A DNA stretch of 64,000 bases from an uncultured Eubacteriales bacterium (GCA_949293985.1 CASFFN010000001.1:1-64000), one strand, 5' to 3'; counted from the first letter of the stretch, positions 1-8,777 are shown. Numbers and translations are program-made. The notes: generated by a model not told the origin, from the letters alone.

Positions 1-16
1 TCTGTAATACATAAAA

Positions 17-46
17 ATCGTGCCGGAGTTCTCGCTCCGACACGAT
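17..46. terminator. Hairpin, possible terminator at left edge
   Basis: A 12-bp inverted repeat with a 6-base loop and one mismatch that can pair as G-U. A run of five T follows it when read on the minus strand; the plus-strand tail is poorer. It may end a gene lying left of the window, or act in both directions. No gene inside the window clearly uses it. Confidence 0.45.
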
Positions 47-118
47 CTGTAACTTTTCTATTTTGGCTCTACCCCAACTATTGACATAGAACCTGTTTTT
101 TGAATATTTTCTCTGGGT

Positions 119-153
119 AAAAAAGACCCCCCGGTGAAATTTCACCGGGGGGT
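119..153 (-). terminator. Intrinsic terminator of tRNA-Thr
   Basis: Read on the minus strand, a GC-rich perfect stem (CCCCCCGGTGAAA pairing with TTTCACCGGGGGG) is followed by CTTTTTT. It begins directly downstream of the CCA end of the tRNA gene, so it is the expected terminator of that transcript. Confidence 0.85.
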
Positions 154-229
154 TGGAGCTACTGGCCGGACTTGAACCGGCGGCCTGCTGATTACGAATC
201 AGCTGCTCTACCGACTGAGCCACAGTAGC
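154..229 (-). tRNA. tRNA-Thr (CGT anticodon)
   Basis: The minus strand folds as a standard 76-nt tRNA. The acceptor stem GCTACTG pairs with CAGTAGC, followed by discriminator T and an encoded CCA. The anticodon arm GCTGA-TTCGTAA-TCAGC places CGT at positions 34-36, which reads the threonine codon ACG. The T arm carries the usual TTCAAGT loop. It has its own consensus promoter at 252-280 and a terminator at 119-153. Confidence 0.95.
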
Positions 230-251
230 AGGTGCTCATGAAAGCACGACT

Positions 252-280
252 ATTATAGCCGTTTTCCCCTCGTATGTCAA
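252..280 (-). promoter_or_regulatory. Consensus sigma-A promoter of tRNA-Thr
   Basis: On the minus strand TTGACA (275-280) is separated by exactly 17 bases from TATAAT (252-257). Both boxes match the consensus perfectly, as is common for stable-RNA genes. The expected start of transcription lies just before the tRNA 5' end. Confidence 0.9.
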
Positions 281-299
281 CACTTATTTCCCTTATCCC

Positions 300-328
300 T
301 TGCAAGCGGTGGGTATCGGTGTTATAAT
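300..328 (+). promoter_or_regulatory. Promoter of the ABC exporter pair
   Basis: TTGCAA (300-305), 17 bases, TATAAT (323-328), ending 33 bases before the first exporter ATG. It is divergent from the tRNA-Thr promoter. Confidence 0.75.
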
Positions 329-361
329 TTACTTCGTATTCTGACAGAATCGGGTGTATTT

Positions 362-2086
362 ATGAAAAAGCTTTTGAAGTATATGAAAGGATATGAGAAA
401 GAGTGCATCCTGGGACCCCTGTTTAAGCTCCTGGAGGCCTCCTTTGAGCTGTGTGTCCCTTTGGTGGTGGCTGGCATTGTGGATGTGGGCATTGCCAACT
501 CCGACCAGGGATATATCCTCAAAATGTGCGGCCTACTGGTGCTGCTGGGGGCGGTGGGCTTTCTCAGCTCTGTGGTTGCCCAGTATTTTGCAGCAAAGGC
601 AGCGGTGGGCTTTGCCGTCCGGCTGCGGAACGCCCTCATGCGCAATGTTTTGCGTCTGTCTTATACGGATGTGGATAACCTTGGCACCGGTTCCCTCATT
701 ACCCGGATGACCTCCGATATTAATCAGGTGCAAAATGGCGTGAACCTGACCTTGCGGCTGCTGCTCCGGTCTCCCTTTGTGGTGTTCGGTGCCATGATTA
801 TGGCCTTTACCATTGACTTTCAGTCTGCACTGGTATTTACCGGAGTGATTCCCGTGCTGTGCGTGATTGTTTTCGGCATTATGCTGGTGACCATGCCTTT
901 GTACCGGCGGGTGCAGGCTCGACTGGAGGATGTGACCTCTGCCACCCGGCAGAACTTCTCCGGCGTGCGGGTTCTCCGGGCCTTCAATAAGGAGGAGAGC
1001 CAGGTCCGGGAATTCCAAAAAAAGACGGAAGAGCTGAACCGGGTGCAGATTTTTGCCGGACGGATTTCTGCCCTTCTTAATCCCATTACCTTTGTGGTAA
1101 TCAATGTGGGCATTATTCTTCTGGTGCACCAGGGTGCGCTGAAGGTGCACCAGGGCCTGCTGACCCAGGGCATGGTGATTGCCCTTTATAACTATATGTC
1201 CCAGATTCTGGTGGAGCTCATCAAGATGGCAAACCTTATCATTAACATGACCAAGGCGGCCGCCTGCGGCAGCCGGGTGGAGAAAGTGCTGGAAATGAGG
1301 CCCTCCGGCAAAGGCACCGCTGGAGAGGAAATGTCCCTGGATGGCAAAGTTTCCTTTGACCATGTGACCTTCACCTATGCCGGAAGCTCTGAGCCCTCTT
1401 TGGAGGATGTAACCTTTACCGCCCAGCCGGGGCAGATGGTGGGCATCATCGGCGGCACCGGCTCCGGTAAAACCACTTTGGTAAACCTGATTCCCGGCTT
1501 TTATACCTGCCAGGAGGGGACGGTCGCCCTGGACGACCGGAATGTGGAAACCCTGTCCCACGCAGGAATCTCCCGGCAGATTGGCCTGGTGCCCCAGAAG
1601 TCCGTTCTTTTCCGGGGAACCATCCGAGAGAACCTCCAATGGCGAAACCCGGAGGCTTCCGATGAGGATATGAAAAATGCTCTGGAAATTGCCCAGGCCC
1701 TGGAGGTCGTGGAAGGGAAGGGCGGCCTGGATGCTCCCGTGGAGCAGGCAGGTCTTAACTTCTCCGGCGGACAGCGGCAGCGGCTGGCCATCGCCAGAGC
1801 CCTGGTGGGCAGCCCCAGAATCCTGATTTTGGACGACAGCGCCTCTGCCCTGGACTTTGCCACCGATGCCCGGCTCCGCCAGGCCATCCGTAATATGCCC
1901 AACGCCCCCACCACCTTCGTGGTCTCCCAGCGGGCGGCATCCGTCCGGTATGCGGATCTGATTCTGGTGCTGGAAGACGGCCAGGTAGTGGGGCAGGGAA
2001 CCCATGAGGAGCTGCTGGAAGGCTGCCAGGTCTATCAGGAAATCTACTATTCCCAGTTCCCGGAGGAGGTGAAGGCCCATGGCTAA
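362..2086 (+). CDS. ABC exporter subunit with degenerate nucleotide site
   Basis: This 574-aa protein is one half of a type IV (ABCB-like) exporter: an N-terminal block of about six membrane helices (residues about 15-310) and a C-terminal ATPase. Walker A GGTGSGKTT starts near residue 364 and the signature FSGGQRQR is intact. The catalytic Glu after Walker B is Asp (D491-D492), and the H-loop His is Gln (Q523, in VSQR). Such a lame site is typical of one partner in heterodimeric exporters of the TM287/288 or BmrCD type. It overlaps the next gene by 8 bases, so the two surely work as a pair in the membrane. The substrate (drug, lipid or peptide) cannot be told. Confidence 0.93.
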   Translation: MKKLLKYMKGYEKECILGPLFKLLEASFELCVPLVVAGIVDVGIANSDQGYILKMCGLLVLLGAVGFLSSVVAQYFAAKAAVGFAVRLRNALMRNVLRLSYTDVDNLGTGSLITRMTSDINQVQNGVNLTLRLLLRSPFVVFGAMIMAFTIDFQSALVFTGVIPVLCVIVFGIMLVTMPLYRRVQARLEDVTSATRQNFSGVRVLRAFNKEESQVREFQKKTEELNRVQIFAGRISALLNPITFVVINVGIILLVHQGALKVHQGLLTQGMVIALYNYMSQILVELIKMANLIINMTKAAACGSRVEKVLEMRPSGKGTAGEEMSLDGKVSFDHVTFTYAGSSEPSLEDVTFTAQPGQMVGIIGGTGSGKTTLVNLIPGFYTCQEGTVALDDRNVETLSHAGISRQIGLVPQKSVLFRGTIRENLQWRNPEASDEDMKNALEIAQALEVVEGKGGLDAPVEQAGLNFSGGQRQRLAIARALVGSPRILILDDSASALDFATDARLRQAIRNMPNAPTTFVVSQRAASVRYADLILVLEDGQVVGQGTHEELLEGCQVYQEIYYSQFPEEVKAHG

Positions 2087-3830
2087 GGAAGAAAAGCAGA
2101 GCGTGGTGTTGGGGAAGGTGCTGCGGCTCATCAAAAAGCAGTGGTTGAGTGTGGCCCTGTCCCTTTTGATGGCGGCAGTCTATGTAGCCATGAGCCTGTA
2201 TATCCCCATTTTGGTAGGACAGGCCATTGATGCCATTGTGGACGCCGGGAAAGTGGACTTCCTTGTGGTGTCCGGAAAGCTTCAAGGGGTGCTGATCTGC
2301 TGCCTGGCGGCAGGTCTTGCCCAGTGGATTATGAACCAGCTGAATAACCGGGTAACCTACCGGGTCACCAAGGATGTACGGGACCGGGTCTTTGCCCATA
2401 TCCAGAAGCTTCCGGTTTCCTACCTGGATGCCCACCCCCAGGGGGATGTGGTAAGCCGGGTGGTGTCGGATGTGGACACCTTTGCTGACGGCCTGTTGAT
2501 GGGCTTTACCCAGCTGTTTACCGGTGTCATTACCATTGTGGGAACGCTGGTGCTGATGCTTACCATCCGGTGGCAAATTGCCCTGGTGGTGGTTGTCATC
2601 ACCCCCTTGTCTTTGGTGGTGGCGGACTTTATCGCCAAGCGGACTTACAGTATGTTCCGGCTCCAATCCCAGACCCGGGGGGAGCAGACTGCCTTTATCG
2701 ATGAAACGGTGGAAAATATCAAGCTGGTGCAGGCCTTTGGCCACGAGAAGGCATCCATGGACACCTTTGAGGAAATTAACGACCGGCTGGGAAAATGTTC
2801 CCTGAAAGCCATTTTCTTCTCCTCTTTGACCAACCCTGCTACCCGGTTTGTGAATTCTCTGGTCTATGCCGGTGTAGCCCTTTCCGGCGCTTATCTGGTG
2901 CTGGTAAGCCCCGGTTTTACGGTGGGATATCTCACAAGCTTCCTGAACTATGCCAACCAGTACACCAAGCCCTTCAACGAGATTTCCGGCGTGGTAACGG
3001 AGCTGCAAAACGCCCTGGCCTGTGCCGGACGGGTGTTTGCCCTGATGGAGGAGCCGGAACGCAGACCCGACCCGATGCATCCCCGGCAGCCGGAGAAGGT
3101 TCAGGGGGATGTAGAGCTGCGAAACCTCTACTTCTCCTACACCCCGGAAAAGCCTCTCATCCGGGACTTTTCCCTCACGGTGAAGCCCGGCCAGAAAATT
3201 GCCATTGTCGGCCCCACCGGCTGCGGTAAAACCACTTTGATTAACCTGCTGATGGGATTTTATGACCCCCAGTCCGGGGAGATTCTGCTGGACGGCGTAC
3301 CTACCCGGGAGATGTCCCGAAAAGCCCTCCGGGAGAATATCGGCATGGTGCTCCAGGATACCTGGCTCCAGTCCGGAACCATCCATGAGAACATCGCCAT
3401 GGGAAAACCGGAAGCCACCCGCCGGGAGGTTATGGAGGCTGCCAAGCAGGCCCATGCCCATAGCTTTATCAAGCGTCTGCCCCAGGGCTATGATACGGTG
3501 ATCGGAGAGCAGGGGGGGAGCCTGTCCCAGGGACAAAAGCAGCTGCTGTGCATTGCCCGGCTGATGTTGTGCCTGCCGCCTATCCTGGTGCTGGACGAGG
3601 CCACCTCCTCCATCGATACCCGGACGGAGCGGAAGGTGCAGAAGGCCTTTGACACCATGATGCAGGGTAGAACCAGCTTCATCGTTGCCCATAGGCTTTC
3701 CACCATCCAGGAGGCGGATGTAATCCTCGTCATGCGGGACGGCCATATCGTAGAGCAGGGAACCCACGAAGGCTTGCTCCAGAAGCAGGGCTTCTATGCC
3801 CAGCTTTACCAAAGCCAGTTCGCGCACTAG
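2079..3830 (+). CDS. ABC exporter subunit with canonical ATPase
   Basis: This 583-aa partner of the preceding exporter half has six predicted membrane helices, then an ATPase domain. Walker A GPTGCGKTT is near residue 378, Walker B ends LVLDEA with catalytic E507, and H-loop H538 lies in VAHRLS. The signature is LSQGQ rather than LSGGQ, so the composite site formed with the degenerate partner is weakened on both sides, as known for asymmetric heterodimers. Its start lies inside the end of the upstream gene, which implies translational coupling. After the stop there are only 41 bases to the tRNA-Ser promoter. Confidence 0.93.
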   Translation: MAKEEKQSVVLGKVLRLIKKQWLSVALSLLMAAVYVAMSLYIPILVGQAIDAIVDAGKVDFLVVSGKLQGVLICCLAAGLAQWIMNQLNNRVTYRVTKDVRDRVFAHIQKLPVSYLDAHPQGDVVSRVVSDVDTFADGLLMGFTQLFTGVITIVGTLVLMLTIRWQIALVVVVITPLSLVVADFIAKRTYSMFRLQSQTRGEQTAFIDETVENIKLVQAFGHEKASMDTFEEINDRLGKCSLKAIFFSSLTNPATRFVNSLVYAGVALSGAYLVLVSPGFTVGYLTSFLNYANQYTKPFNEISGVVTELQNALACAGRVFALMEEPERRPDPMHPRQPEKVQGDVELRNLYFSYTPEKPLIRDFSLTVKPGQKIAIVGPTGCGKTTLINLLMGFYDPQSGEILLDGVPTREMSRKALRENIGMVLQDTWLQSGTIHENIAMGKPEATRREVMEAAKQAHAHSFIKRLPQGYDTVIGEQGGSLSQGQKQLLCIARLMLCLPPILVLDEATSSIDTRTERKVQKAFDTMMQGRTSFIVAHRLSTIQEADVILVMRDGHIVEQGTHEGLLQKQGFYAQLYQSQFAH

Positions 3831-3871
3831 GTTCCCAAAGGAAAGTTTTTTACAAAAACCGATTTTAGGTA

Positions 3872-3900
3872 TTGACAAACAGAGGAAAATCGTGTATTAT
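3872..3900 (+). promoter_or_regulatory. Promoter of tRNA-Ser
   Basis: TTGACA (3872-3877), 17 bases, TATTAT (3895-3900). It lies about 30 bases upstream of the tRNA 5' end and is close to consensus. Confidence 0.85.
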
Positions 3901-3930
3901 ACTCAGGCTGGCTGCGATTGCAGCGGACAT

Positions 3931-4022
3931 GGAGAAGTCGCGTAGCTGGCCGAGCGCGCACGATTGGAAATCGTGTATACCCCAAAAGGGTATCGAGGGT
4001 TCAAATCCCTCCTTCTCCGCCA
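3931..4022 (+). tRNA. tRNA-Ser (GGA anticodon)
   Basis: A 92-nt class II tRNA with a long variable arm (TACCCC...GGGTA). The acceptor GGAGAAG pairs with CTTCTCC, followed by discriminator G and an encoded CCA at 4020-4022. The anticodon arm CACGA-TTGGAAA-TCGTG gives anticodon GGA, which reads the serine codons TCC and TCT. It is a single gene with its own promoter and terminator. Confidence 0.96.
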
Positions 4023-4026
4023 TAGG

Positions 4027-4064
4027 AACCCCTCAGAAGTCACTTCTGAGGGGTTTTCTTTTTA
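4027..4064 (+). terminator. Intrinsic terminator of tRNA-Ser
   Basis: AACCCCTCAGAAG and TTCTGAGGGGTT form a strong stem, followed by TTTTCTTTTT. It lies directly after the CCA end. Confidence 0.9.
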
Positions 4065-4104
4065 CCTATATCTCGACAAAATTGAAAGAAATTCCAAATA
4101 TACC

Positions 4105-4132
4105 TTGACTTTGCGCCGTCCTATGCTATACT
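4105..4132 (+). promoter_or_regulatory. Promoter of tracrRNA
   Basis: TTGACT (4105-4110), 16 bases, and an extended -10 TGCTATACT (TATACT at 4127-4132). The predicted start, near 4139, lies just upstream of the anti-repeat. No other convincing promoter lies before cas9, so read-through past the tracrRNA terminator may also feed the cas operon. Confidence 0.8.
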
Positions 4133-4138
4133 AAATAT

Positions 4139-4232
4139 ATCTTGTACCACAACAAGAGACATTAGGTTACTGCGATCAGGCAGTATGCCTCAGAGCTCCG
4201 CCCCAACCACTTTTTGTGGTTGGGGCGTCTTT
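4139..4232 (+). ncRNA. tracrRNA of the type II-C CRISPR system
   Basis: About 92 nt, starting near 4139 from the promoter given. Bases 4145-4176 are the anti-repeat: they match the plus-strand array repeat (TACCACAACAAG identical, GACATTAGG next) and so pair with crRNA repeats read from the minus strand, with a small internal mismatch and several G-U pairs. A short nexus-like hairpin AGGCA-GTA-TGCCT follows at 4179-4191. The RNA ends in the strong hairpin CGCCCCAACCAC-TTTTT-GTGGTTGGGGCG (4199-4227) with TCTTT. This order (anti-repeat, small hairpin, terminator) and its place upstream of cas9 agree with known type II-C tracrRNAs. The exact ends are inferred. Confidence 0.85.
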
Positions 4233-4252
4233 GCATTTTGGGAGGGATGAAG

Positions 4253-7200
4253 ATGGAATATACGATTGGCTTGGATATTGGTGTTGCTTCCGTTGGCTGG
4301 GCGGTTTTGACCAACGATTCCCAGGGGGAACCTTGCCATATTCAGGATTTGGGCGTTCGTGTTTTTGAAGCTGCGGAAAATCCCAAAACCGGAGCCAGCC
4401 TTGCAGCGCCCCGGCGGGAGGCCAGAGGTGCCCGGCGGAGAACTTGCCGCAGACGGCACAGAAAAGAGCGCATCAAAGCCCTGCTGGTCAGGTGTGGTGT
4501 CATTACCCAGGAGGAAATGGACCGGCTTTTCCAAAACTCCGGCTTTGCCCAGGATGTCTATACCCTGCGTGCCGAAGGCCTGGACCGCTGCCTTACCCCG
4601 GAGGAATGGACGAGAGTGCTGCTCCACTTGTCCCAGCGCCGGGGCTATCGCTCCAACAGCACGGCAGAGGCTGCCAAGGACAAGGAAACCGGCGTGCTGA
4701 AGCAGGCGCTGGCAGGAAACCAGGCGCTGATGCAGGAGAAGGGCTACCGGACCGTTGGCGAGATGTTCTGTAAGGACGATAAATTCCAGTTTGTGGGCCC
4801 GGATGGAAAACTCTGGCGCAGAACCCACAATACCCCCGGGGATTACAGCTTCACCATCACCCGGGACATGATACAGCAGGAGGCGGCAGCCCTGTTTGCC
4901 ACTCAGCGGAAATTCTCCAATCCCTATGCAGATGAGGCGTTGGAGGAGCAGTATACCCAGATACTTTTGTCCCAGCGGCATTTTGACCAGGGGCCGGGGG
5001 GTAACAGTCCTTATGGCAAGGGAGATTTGCGGGGCTTTTGTACCTTTGAGCCCCAGGAGCGACGGGCCTTCAAAGCCACCTATACCTTCGAGTATTTCAA
5101 GCTCCTTCAGGACTTGAACCACATCCGTATTCTGTCCCCCAGTGAGCCCACAAGAAAGCTGACCCAGCAGGAGCGGGAGCAGCTGATTTCTCTGGCCATG
5201 GAATCCCCCTCTTTGGATTTTGCCAGAGTGCGCAAAACCTTGAACCTGCCGCCGGAGTGCAGCTTCAATGTGGTTCCCTATGAGAAGGATAAGGACGAGG
5301 CAGAGAAAAAGCGGAAGTTTCCCCAGATGCAGAGCTACCATACCCTGCGTAAAGCTCTCAATGGGGTGGAGAAAAACTACATCACCCACCTGGCCTTCGG
5401 CCAGTTGGATGAAATTGGCACCATCCTCAGCCTGTATAAGGCAGACGACAAGCGGCAGGAGGGGCTGGAAGCGCTGGGCCTGACCCAGGAGGTGATTGAT
5501 GCCTTGCTGCCCCTGTCCTTCAGTAAAGCGGGAAACCTGTCCCTGACCGCTATGAAGAAGCTGATTCCTTTCCTGGAGCAGGGGATTAACTACGATGAAG
5601 CCTGCCGGGAGGTTTACGGAGACCACCGGCGCATGGCAGGGGGACAGCGTTACCGGTACCTGACTCTGAACAAGGAGCTGTGGGACAGCGGTGCCCTGGA
5701 TGCCATCACCAATCCGGTGGTGCTCCGGGCTCTGTCCCAGACCACCAAGGTTCTCAACGCCATCATCCGCCGATACGGGCCGCCTCAGCGTATCTGCATC
5801 GAGCTGGCCCGGGAGATGAGCAATAACTTTGACCAGCGGAACAAAATCCAAAAGCAAAACGAAGAGAACCGTGCCAAGAACGAGAAGCTGATGAAGCAAA
5901 TCCAAAAGCTGAAAAAGGCCCGACCCACAGGCCAGGATTTGGTGAAATTCCGCCTGTACCAGGAGCAGGACGGTATGTGCCTGTATTCCGGCACCCAGCT
6001 GGATATGGAGCGGCTGTTTGAGCCGGGGTATGTGGATGTAGACCACATTATTCCCTATAGCATTTCCTTTGACGACAGCAACCGCAATAAGGTTCTGGTG
6101 CTGGCTAAGGAGAACCGGCAGAAGGGAAACCGGATTCCTATGGAATACCTGGCCTCCGACCCGGAGCGCCGGGAGCGGTATATCACCCTGGTGGAGCGGT
6201 ATGTCCGGGACTACCGGAAGCGGCAAAAGCTCCTGAAGGAAAAGCTGACCCCCGAGGACTGCCAGGGCTTCAAGGAGCGGAACCTGGTGGATACCCAGTA
6301 CATTACCCGCACCATTTATAATCTTCTGAAGGATTACCTGGAGTTTTCCCCCACTGCCTCCAAAACCCCTGTCCGGGCGGTAAACGGCGCTGTCACCGAC
6401 CATATGAGAAAGCGGCTGGGTCTTACCAAGCACCGGGAGGATGGAGATTTGCACCACGCCATGGATGCGGCGGTGGTGGCGGTGACCACCCCCGGCATGA
6501 TTCAGAAAATTTCCCGCTATGCGAAGCGTCGGGAGCTGGGGCAGAAGGTTGTGGGCAAGTATGTGGACCCGGAGACCGGGGAGCTTCTCTCCCAGGCGGA
6601 CTTTGACAAAAAATATGCCCCGGAATTTCCGGAGCCCTATGACGGCTTCCGGCAGGAGCTTCTGGCCCGGCTCTCTCCGGACCCGGATACCCGGATTCGG
6701 GAACTCCACCTGCCCCACTATGACGACGGAGAGGAAATCCGCCCTGTGTTTGTGTCCCAGATGCCCCGCCGGAAGGTCACCGGCCCCGCCCATGCCCAGA
6801 CCATCCGCAGCGGCAGGGAACCGGGCTACTCCCTGTCCAAAAAGCCTCTGACGGAGCTGAAGCTGGACAAGAATGGGGAGATTGCCGGATATTATAACCC
6901 CAAAGACGATGTGCTTCTCTATAATGCCCTGAAAGCCCGCCTCCAGGCATTTGGGGGCGATGCCGGGAAAGCCTTTGCCCAGCCCTTCCACAAGCCTAAA
7001 AAGGACGGCACCGACGGCCCGGTGGTGAACAAGGTGAAAATCCTGGAAAAATCCAGCCTCAATGTTTCCGCCTGCGGCGGCATTGCGGATAACGGCGGCA
7101 TGGTGCGTATCGATGTATACCGGGTGCCGGAGGATGGATACTACTTTGTGCCTGTGTATACAGCGGATGTGGTGAAAGGGATACTCCCCACCAAGGCGGT

Positions 7201-7546
7201 TGTGGCAAATAAAAATTATGAGGCATGGAAGCCCATGGAGGCACAGCACTTCCTCTTCTCCCTATATCCCGGGGATTTGGTGCGGGTGGTTGCCAAAAAG
7301 CCCATCAATATGAAGCTGAAAAACCAAAAGTCCCAGGGGGAACCGGGGCTTCTTCGGAAGGAGTGGTTGGGGTATTATGTAAAGGCGGGAATTTCGACAG
7401 CCTCTATCACTCTTTCTACACATGACCGAAAATATGAGCAACCCAGCCTGGGAATCAAAACCTTGCTGGCCTTTGAAAAGTATCAGGTAGACCCTCTGGG
7501 GGAATACCACCCGGTGCACCTGCCGGAGAAGCGGCAGGACTTTTGA
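4253..7546 (+). CDS. cas9: CRISPR-associated endonuclease Cas9, type II-C
   Basis: RNA-guided DNA endonuclease of 1097 aa, within the compact II-C size range. Domains: RuvC-I with D8 (IGLDIG), an Arg-rich bridge helix (about 54-80), the recognition lobe, RuvC-II with E517 (IELARE), HNH with D597, H598 and N621, RuvC-III with H735 and D738 (HHAMDAA), and a C-terminal PAM-interacting region. All expected catalytic residues are present. The start at 4253 has GGAGG seven bases upstream. A longer in-frame TTG at 4214 lies in the loop of the tracrRNA terminator and is unlikely. It is followed by cas1 after 15 bases. The PAM cannot be read from the sequence. Confidence 0.97.
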   Translation: MEYTIGLDIGVASVGWAVLTNDSQGEPCHIQDLGVRVFEAAENPKTGASLAAPRREARGARRRTCRRRHRKERIKALLVRCGVITQEEMDRLFQNSGFAQDVYTLRAEGLDRCLTPEEWTRVLLHLSQRRGYRSNSTAEAAKDKETGVLKQALAGNQALMQEKGYRTVGEMFCKDDKFQFVGPDGKLWRRTHNTPGDYSFTITRDMIQQEAAALFATQRKFSNPYADEALEEQYTQILLSQRHFDQGPGGNSPYGKGDLRGFCTFEPQERRAFKATYTFEYFKLLQDLNHIRILSPSEPTRKLTQQEREQLISLAMESPSLDFARVRKTLNLPPECSFNVVPYEKDKDEAEKKRKFPQMQSYHTLRKALNGVEKNYITHLAFGQLDEIGTILSLYKADDKRQEGLEALGLTQEVIDALLPLSFSKAGNLSLTAMKKLIPFLEQGINYDEACREVYGDHRRMAGGQRYRYLTLNKELWDSGALDAITNPVVLRALSQTTKVLNAIIRRYGPPQRICIELAREMSNNFDQRNKIQKQNEENRAKNEKLMKQIQKLKKARPTGQDLVKFRLYQEQDGMCLYSGTQLDMERLFEPGYVDVDHIIPYSISFDDSNRNKVLVLAKENRQKGNRIPMEYLASDPERRERYITLVERYVRDYRKRQKLLKEKLTPEDCQGFKERNLVDTQYITRTIYNLLKDYLEFSPTASKTPVRAVNGAVTDHMRKRLGLTKHREDGDLHHAMDAAVVAVTTPGMIQKISRYAKRRELGQKVVGKYVDPETGELLSQADFDKKYAPEFPEPYDGFRQELLARLSPDPDTRIRELHLPHYDDGEEIRPVFVSQMPRRKVTGPAHAQTIRSGREPGYSLSKKPLTELKLDKNGEIAGYYNPKDDVLLYNALKARLQAFGGDAGKAFAQPFHKPKKDGTDGPVVNKVKILEKSSLNVSACGGIADNGGMVRIDVYRVPEDGYYFVPVYTADVVKGILPTKAVVANKNYEAWKPMEAQHFLFSLYPGDLVRVVAKKPINMKLKNQKSQGEPGLLRKEWLGYYVKAGISTASITLSTHDRKYEQPSLGIKTLLAFEKYQVDPLGEYHPVHLPEKRQDF

Positions 7547-7561
7547 AGGGGGGCGGCCACC

Positions 7562-8464
7562 ATGGAATTTCGCTCCGTGTTCATTGCCAATCCGGCCCAG
7601 CTCTCCGTCTGTAGAGGGCAGCTGGTAATCCGCCAGGAGGGGGAGTACACCCTGCCTATGGAGGATTTGTCCGCCCTGGTGCTGGAGTCCCGGGCAATCT
7701 CCCTCTCCGCTGCCGCCCTCCAGGAACTGGCAGACCAGGGGGTTACGGTGTACCTGTGTGACGAGACCCATATGCCTGCCGCCCTGGTGCTCCCCATGAA
7801 CCGCCACAGCCGCCAGCGAAAGCTCCTGCAGAACCAGATAGACCTGTCCAAGCCCACCCAGAAGCGGCTGTGGCAGGGGGTGGTCACCGCCAAAATCGCA
7901 AACCAGGCCCGGTGCCTGAAGCTGCTGGGCCGCCGGGAGGGGGCGGATCTGGCCTTTGTAGCAACCCAGGTGCGCTCCGGGGACCCGGACAACCTGGAGG
8001 CGGCGGCAGCTGCCGCCTATTTCCCGGCCCTCTTCGGCCCGGGCTTTACCCGGGGAGAGGAGTGCCTTGCCAATGCCGCCCTGAACTATGGCTATGCCAT
8101 CCTCCGGGGGGCGGTGGCCCGGAACCTGGTGATTCACGGCCTGGAGCCCTGCCTGGGGATTTTCCACCGCAGCCAGTTAAACCAGTTTAACCTGGCGGAC
8201 GACCTGATGGAGCCCTACCGCCCCCTGGTTGACCTGTATGTAGCCTCTCACCTTCCGGACTGGGAGGGAGAAACCCTCACCCCCAGGGTTAAGCAGCAGC
8301 TGGTTCAGCTGATGAACTACCTGGTGGAGCAGGAGGGACGGCGTTACCGGGCCATCTCCGCCATTGGCCGTATGGCGGAGAGCTTCAGCCGGATTGTCCA
8401 GGGGGAGAAGGAGAGCCTGGAGCTGCCGGCCCTCCTCCCCCTCCAGCCCCATACCTATGAGTAG
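7562..8464 (+). CDS. cas1: CRISPR integrase subunit Cas1
   Basis: This 300-aa protein forms the Cas1-Cas2 complex that inserts new spacers at the leader end of the array. The metal-binding triad is E146 (in LEAAAAAAYF), H202 (IFHRSQ) and E217 (DLMEPYRP), with spacing like other type II Cas1 proteins. The conserved NAALNYGYAIL helix is present. A G-rich ribosome site precedes the ATG, 15 bases after cas9. With cas2 following and neither csn2 nor cas4 present, the locus is assigned to subtype II-C. Confidence 0.96.
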   Translation: MEFRSVFIANPAQLSVCRGQLVIRQEGEYTLPMEDLSALVLESRAISLSAAALQELADQGVTVYLCDETHMPAALVLPMNRHSRQRKLLQNQIDLSKPTQKRLWQGVVTAKIANQARCLKLLGRREGADLAFVATQVRSGDPDNLEAAAAAAYFPALFGPGFTRGEECLANAALNYGYAILRGAVARNLVIHGLEPCLGIFHRSQLNQFNLADDLMEPYRPLVDLYVASHLPDWEGETLTPRVKQQLVQLMNYLVEQEGRRYRAISAIGRMAESFSRIVQGEKESLELPALLPLQPHTYE

Positions 8465-8777
8465 GCTTATGCGGATTCTGGTGTTTTTCGACCTCCCGGT
8501 GAAAACCAGGGACCAGCGGCGGGCGGCCACCCGCTTCCGGAATTTTCTCCTGGGAGACGGCTACCACATGATCCAGTACTCCGTCTATGCCCGGGTGTGC
8601 AGCGGCATGGATGCGGTGGCGGTGCACAAAAACCGCCTGGCGCTGGCGGTTCCCCGCCGGGGGGCGGTGCGGGTGCTGGTGATTACGGAAAAGCAGTACA
8701 CCCACCTGGACATTCTCCTGGGGGAGCCTACCCCCTATGACGCCCCCCAGCAGGACAAAGACCTGATGGTTTTTTGA
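8457..8777 (+). CDS. cas2: CRISPR adaptation protein Cas2
   Basis: This 106-aa ferredoxin-fold protein is the structural partner of Cas1 in spacer acquisition. It begins MSRLMRILVFFDLP, with the conserved Asp after the first beta strand and the SVYARVC strand later. The ATG at 8457 overlaps the end of cas1 by 8 bases; an alternative ATG at 8469 would give the common MRILVFFDLP start. It is the last gene of the cas operon and is followed by the terminator at 8812-8866. Confidence 0.93.
   Translation: MSRLMRILVFFDLPVKTRDQRRAATRFRNFLLGDGYHMIQYSVYARVCSGMDAVAVHKNRLALAVPRRGAVRVLVITEKQYTHLDILLGEPTPYDAPQQDKDLMVF

Noticed and set aside
3872-4108. Open frame of 78 codons across the tRNA-Ser gene
   Set aside because: It covers the promoter, tRNA and terminator; not a plausible protein.
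4139-4232. Isolated degenerate CRISPR repeat upstream of cas9
   Set aside because: The repeat-like sequence has its own promoter, a following hairpin and a terminator, which fits tracrRNA rather than a stray repeat.
4214-4252. Longer N terminus for Cas9 starting at TTG 4214
   Set aside because: It lies in the loop of the tracrRNA terminator hairpin; GGAGG before the ATG at 4253 and the MEYTIGLDIG start fit the family.
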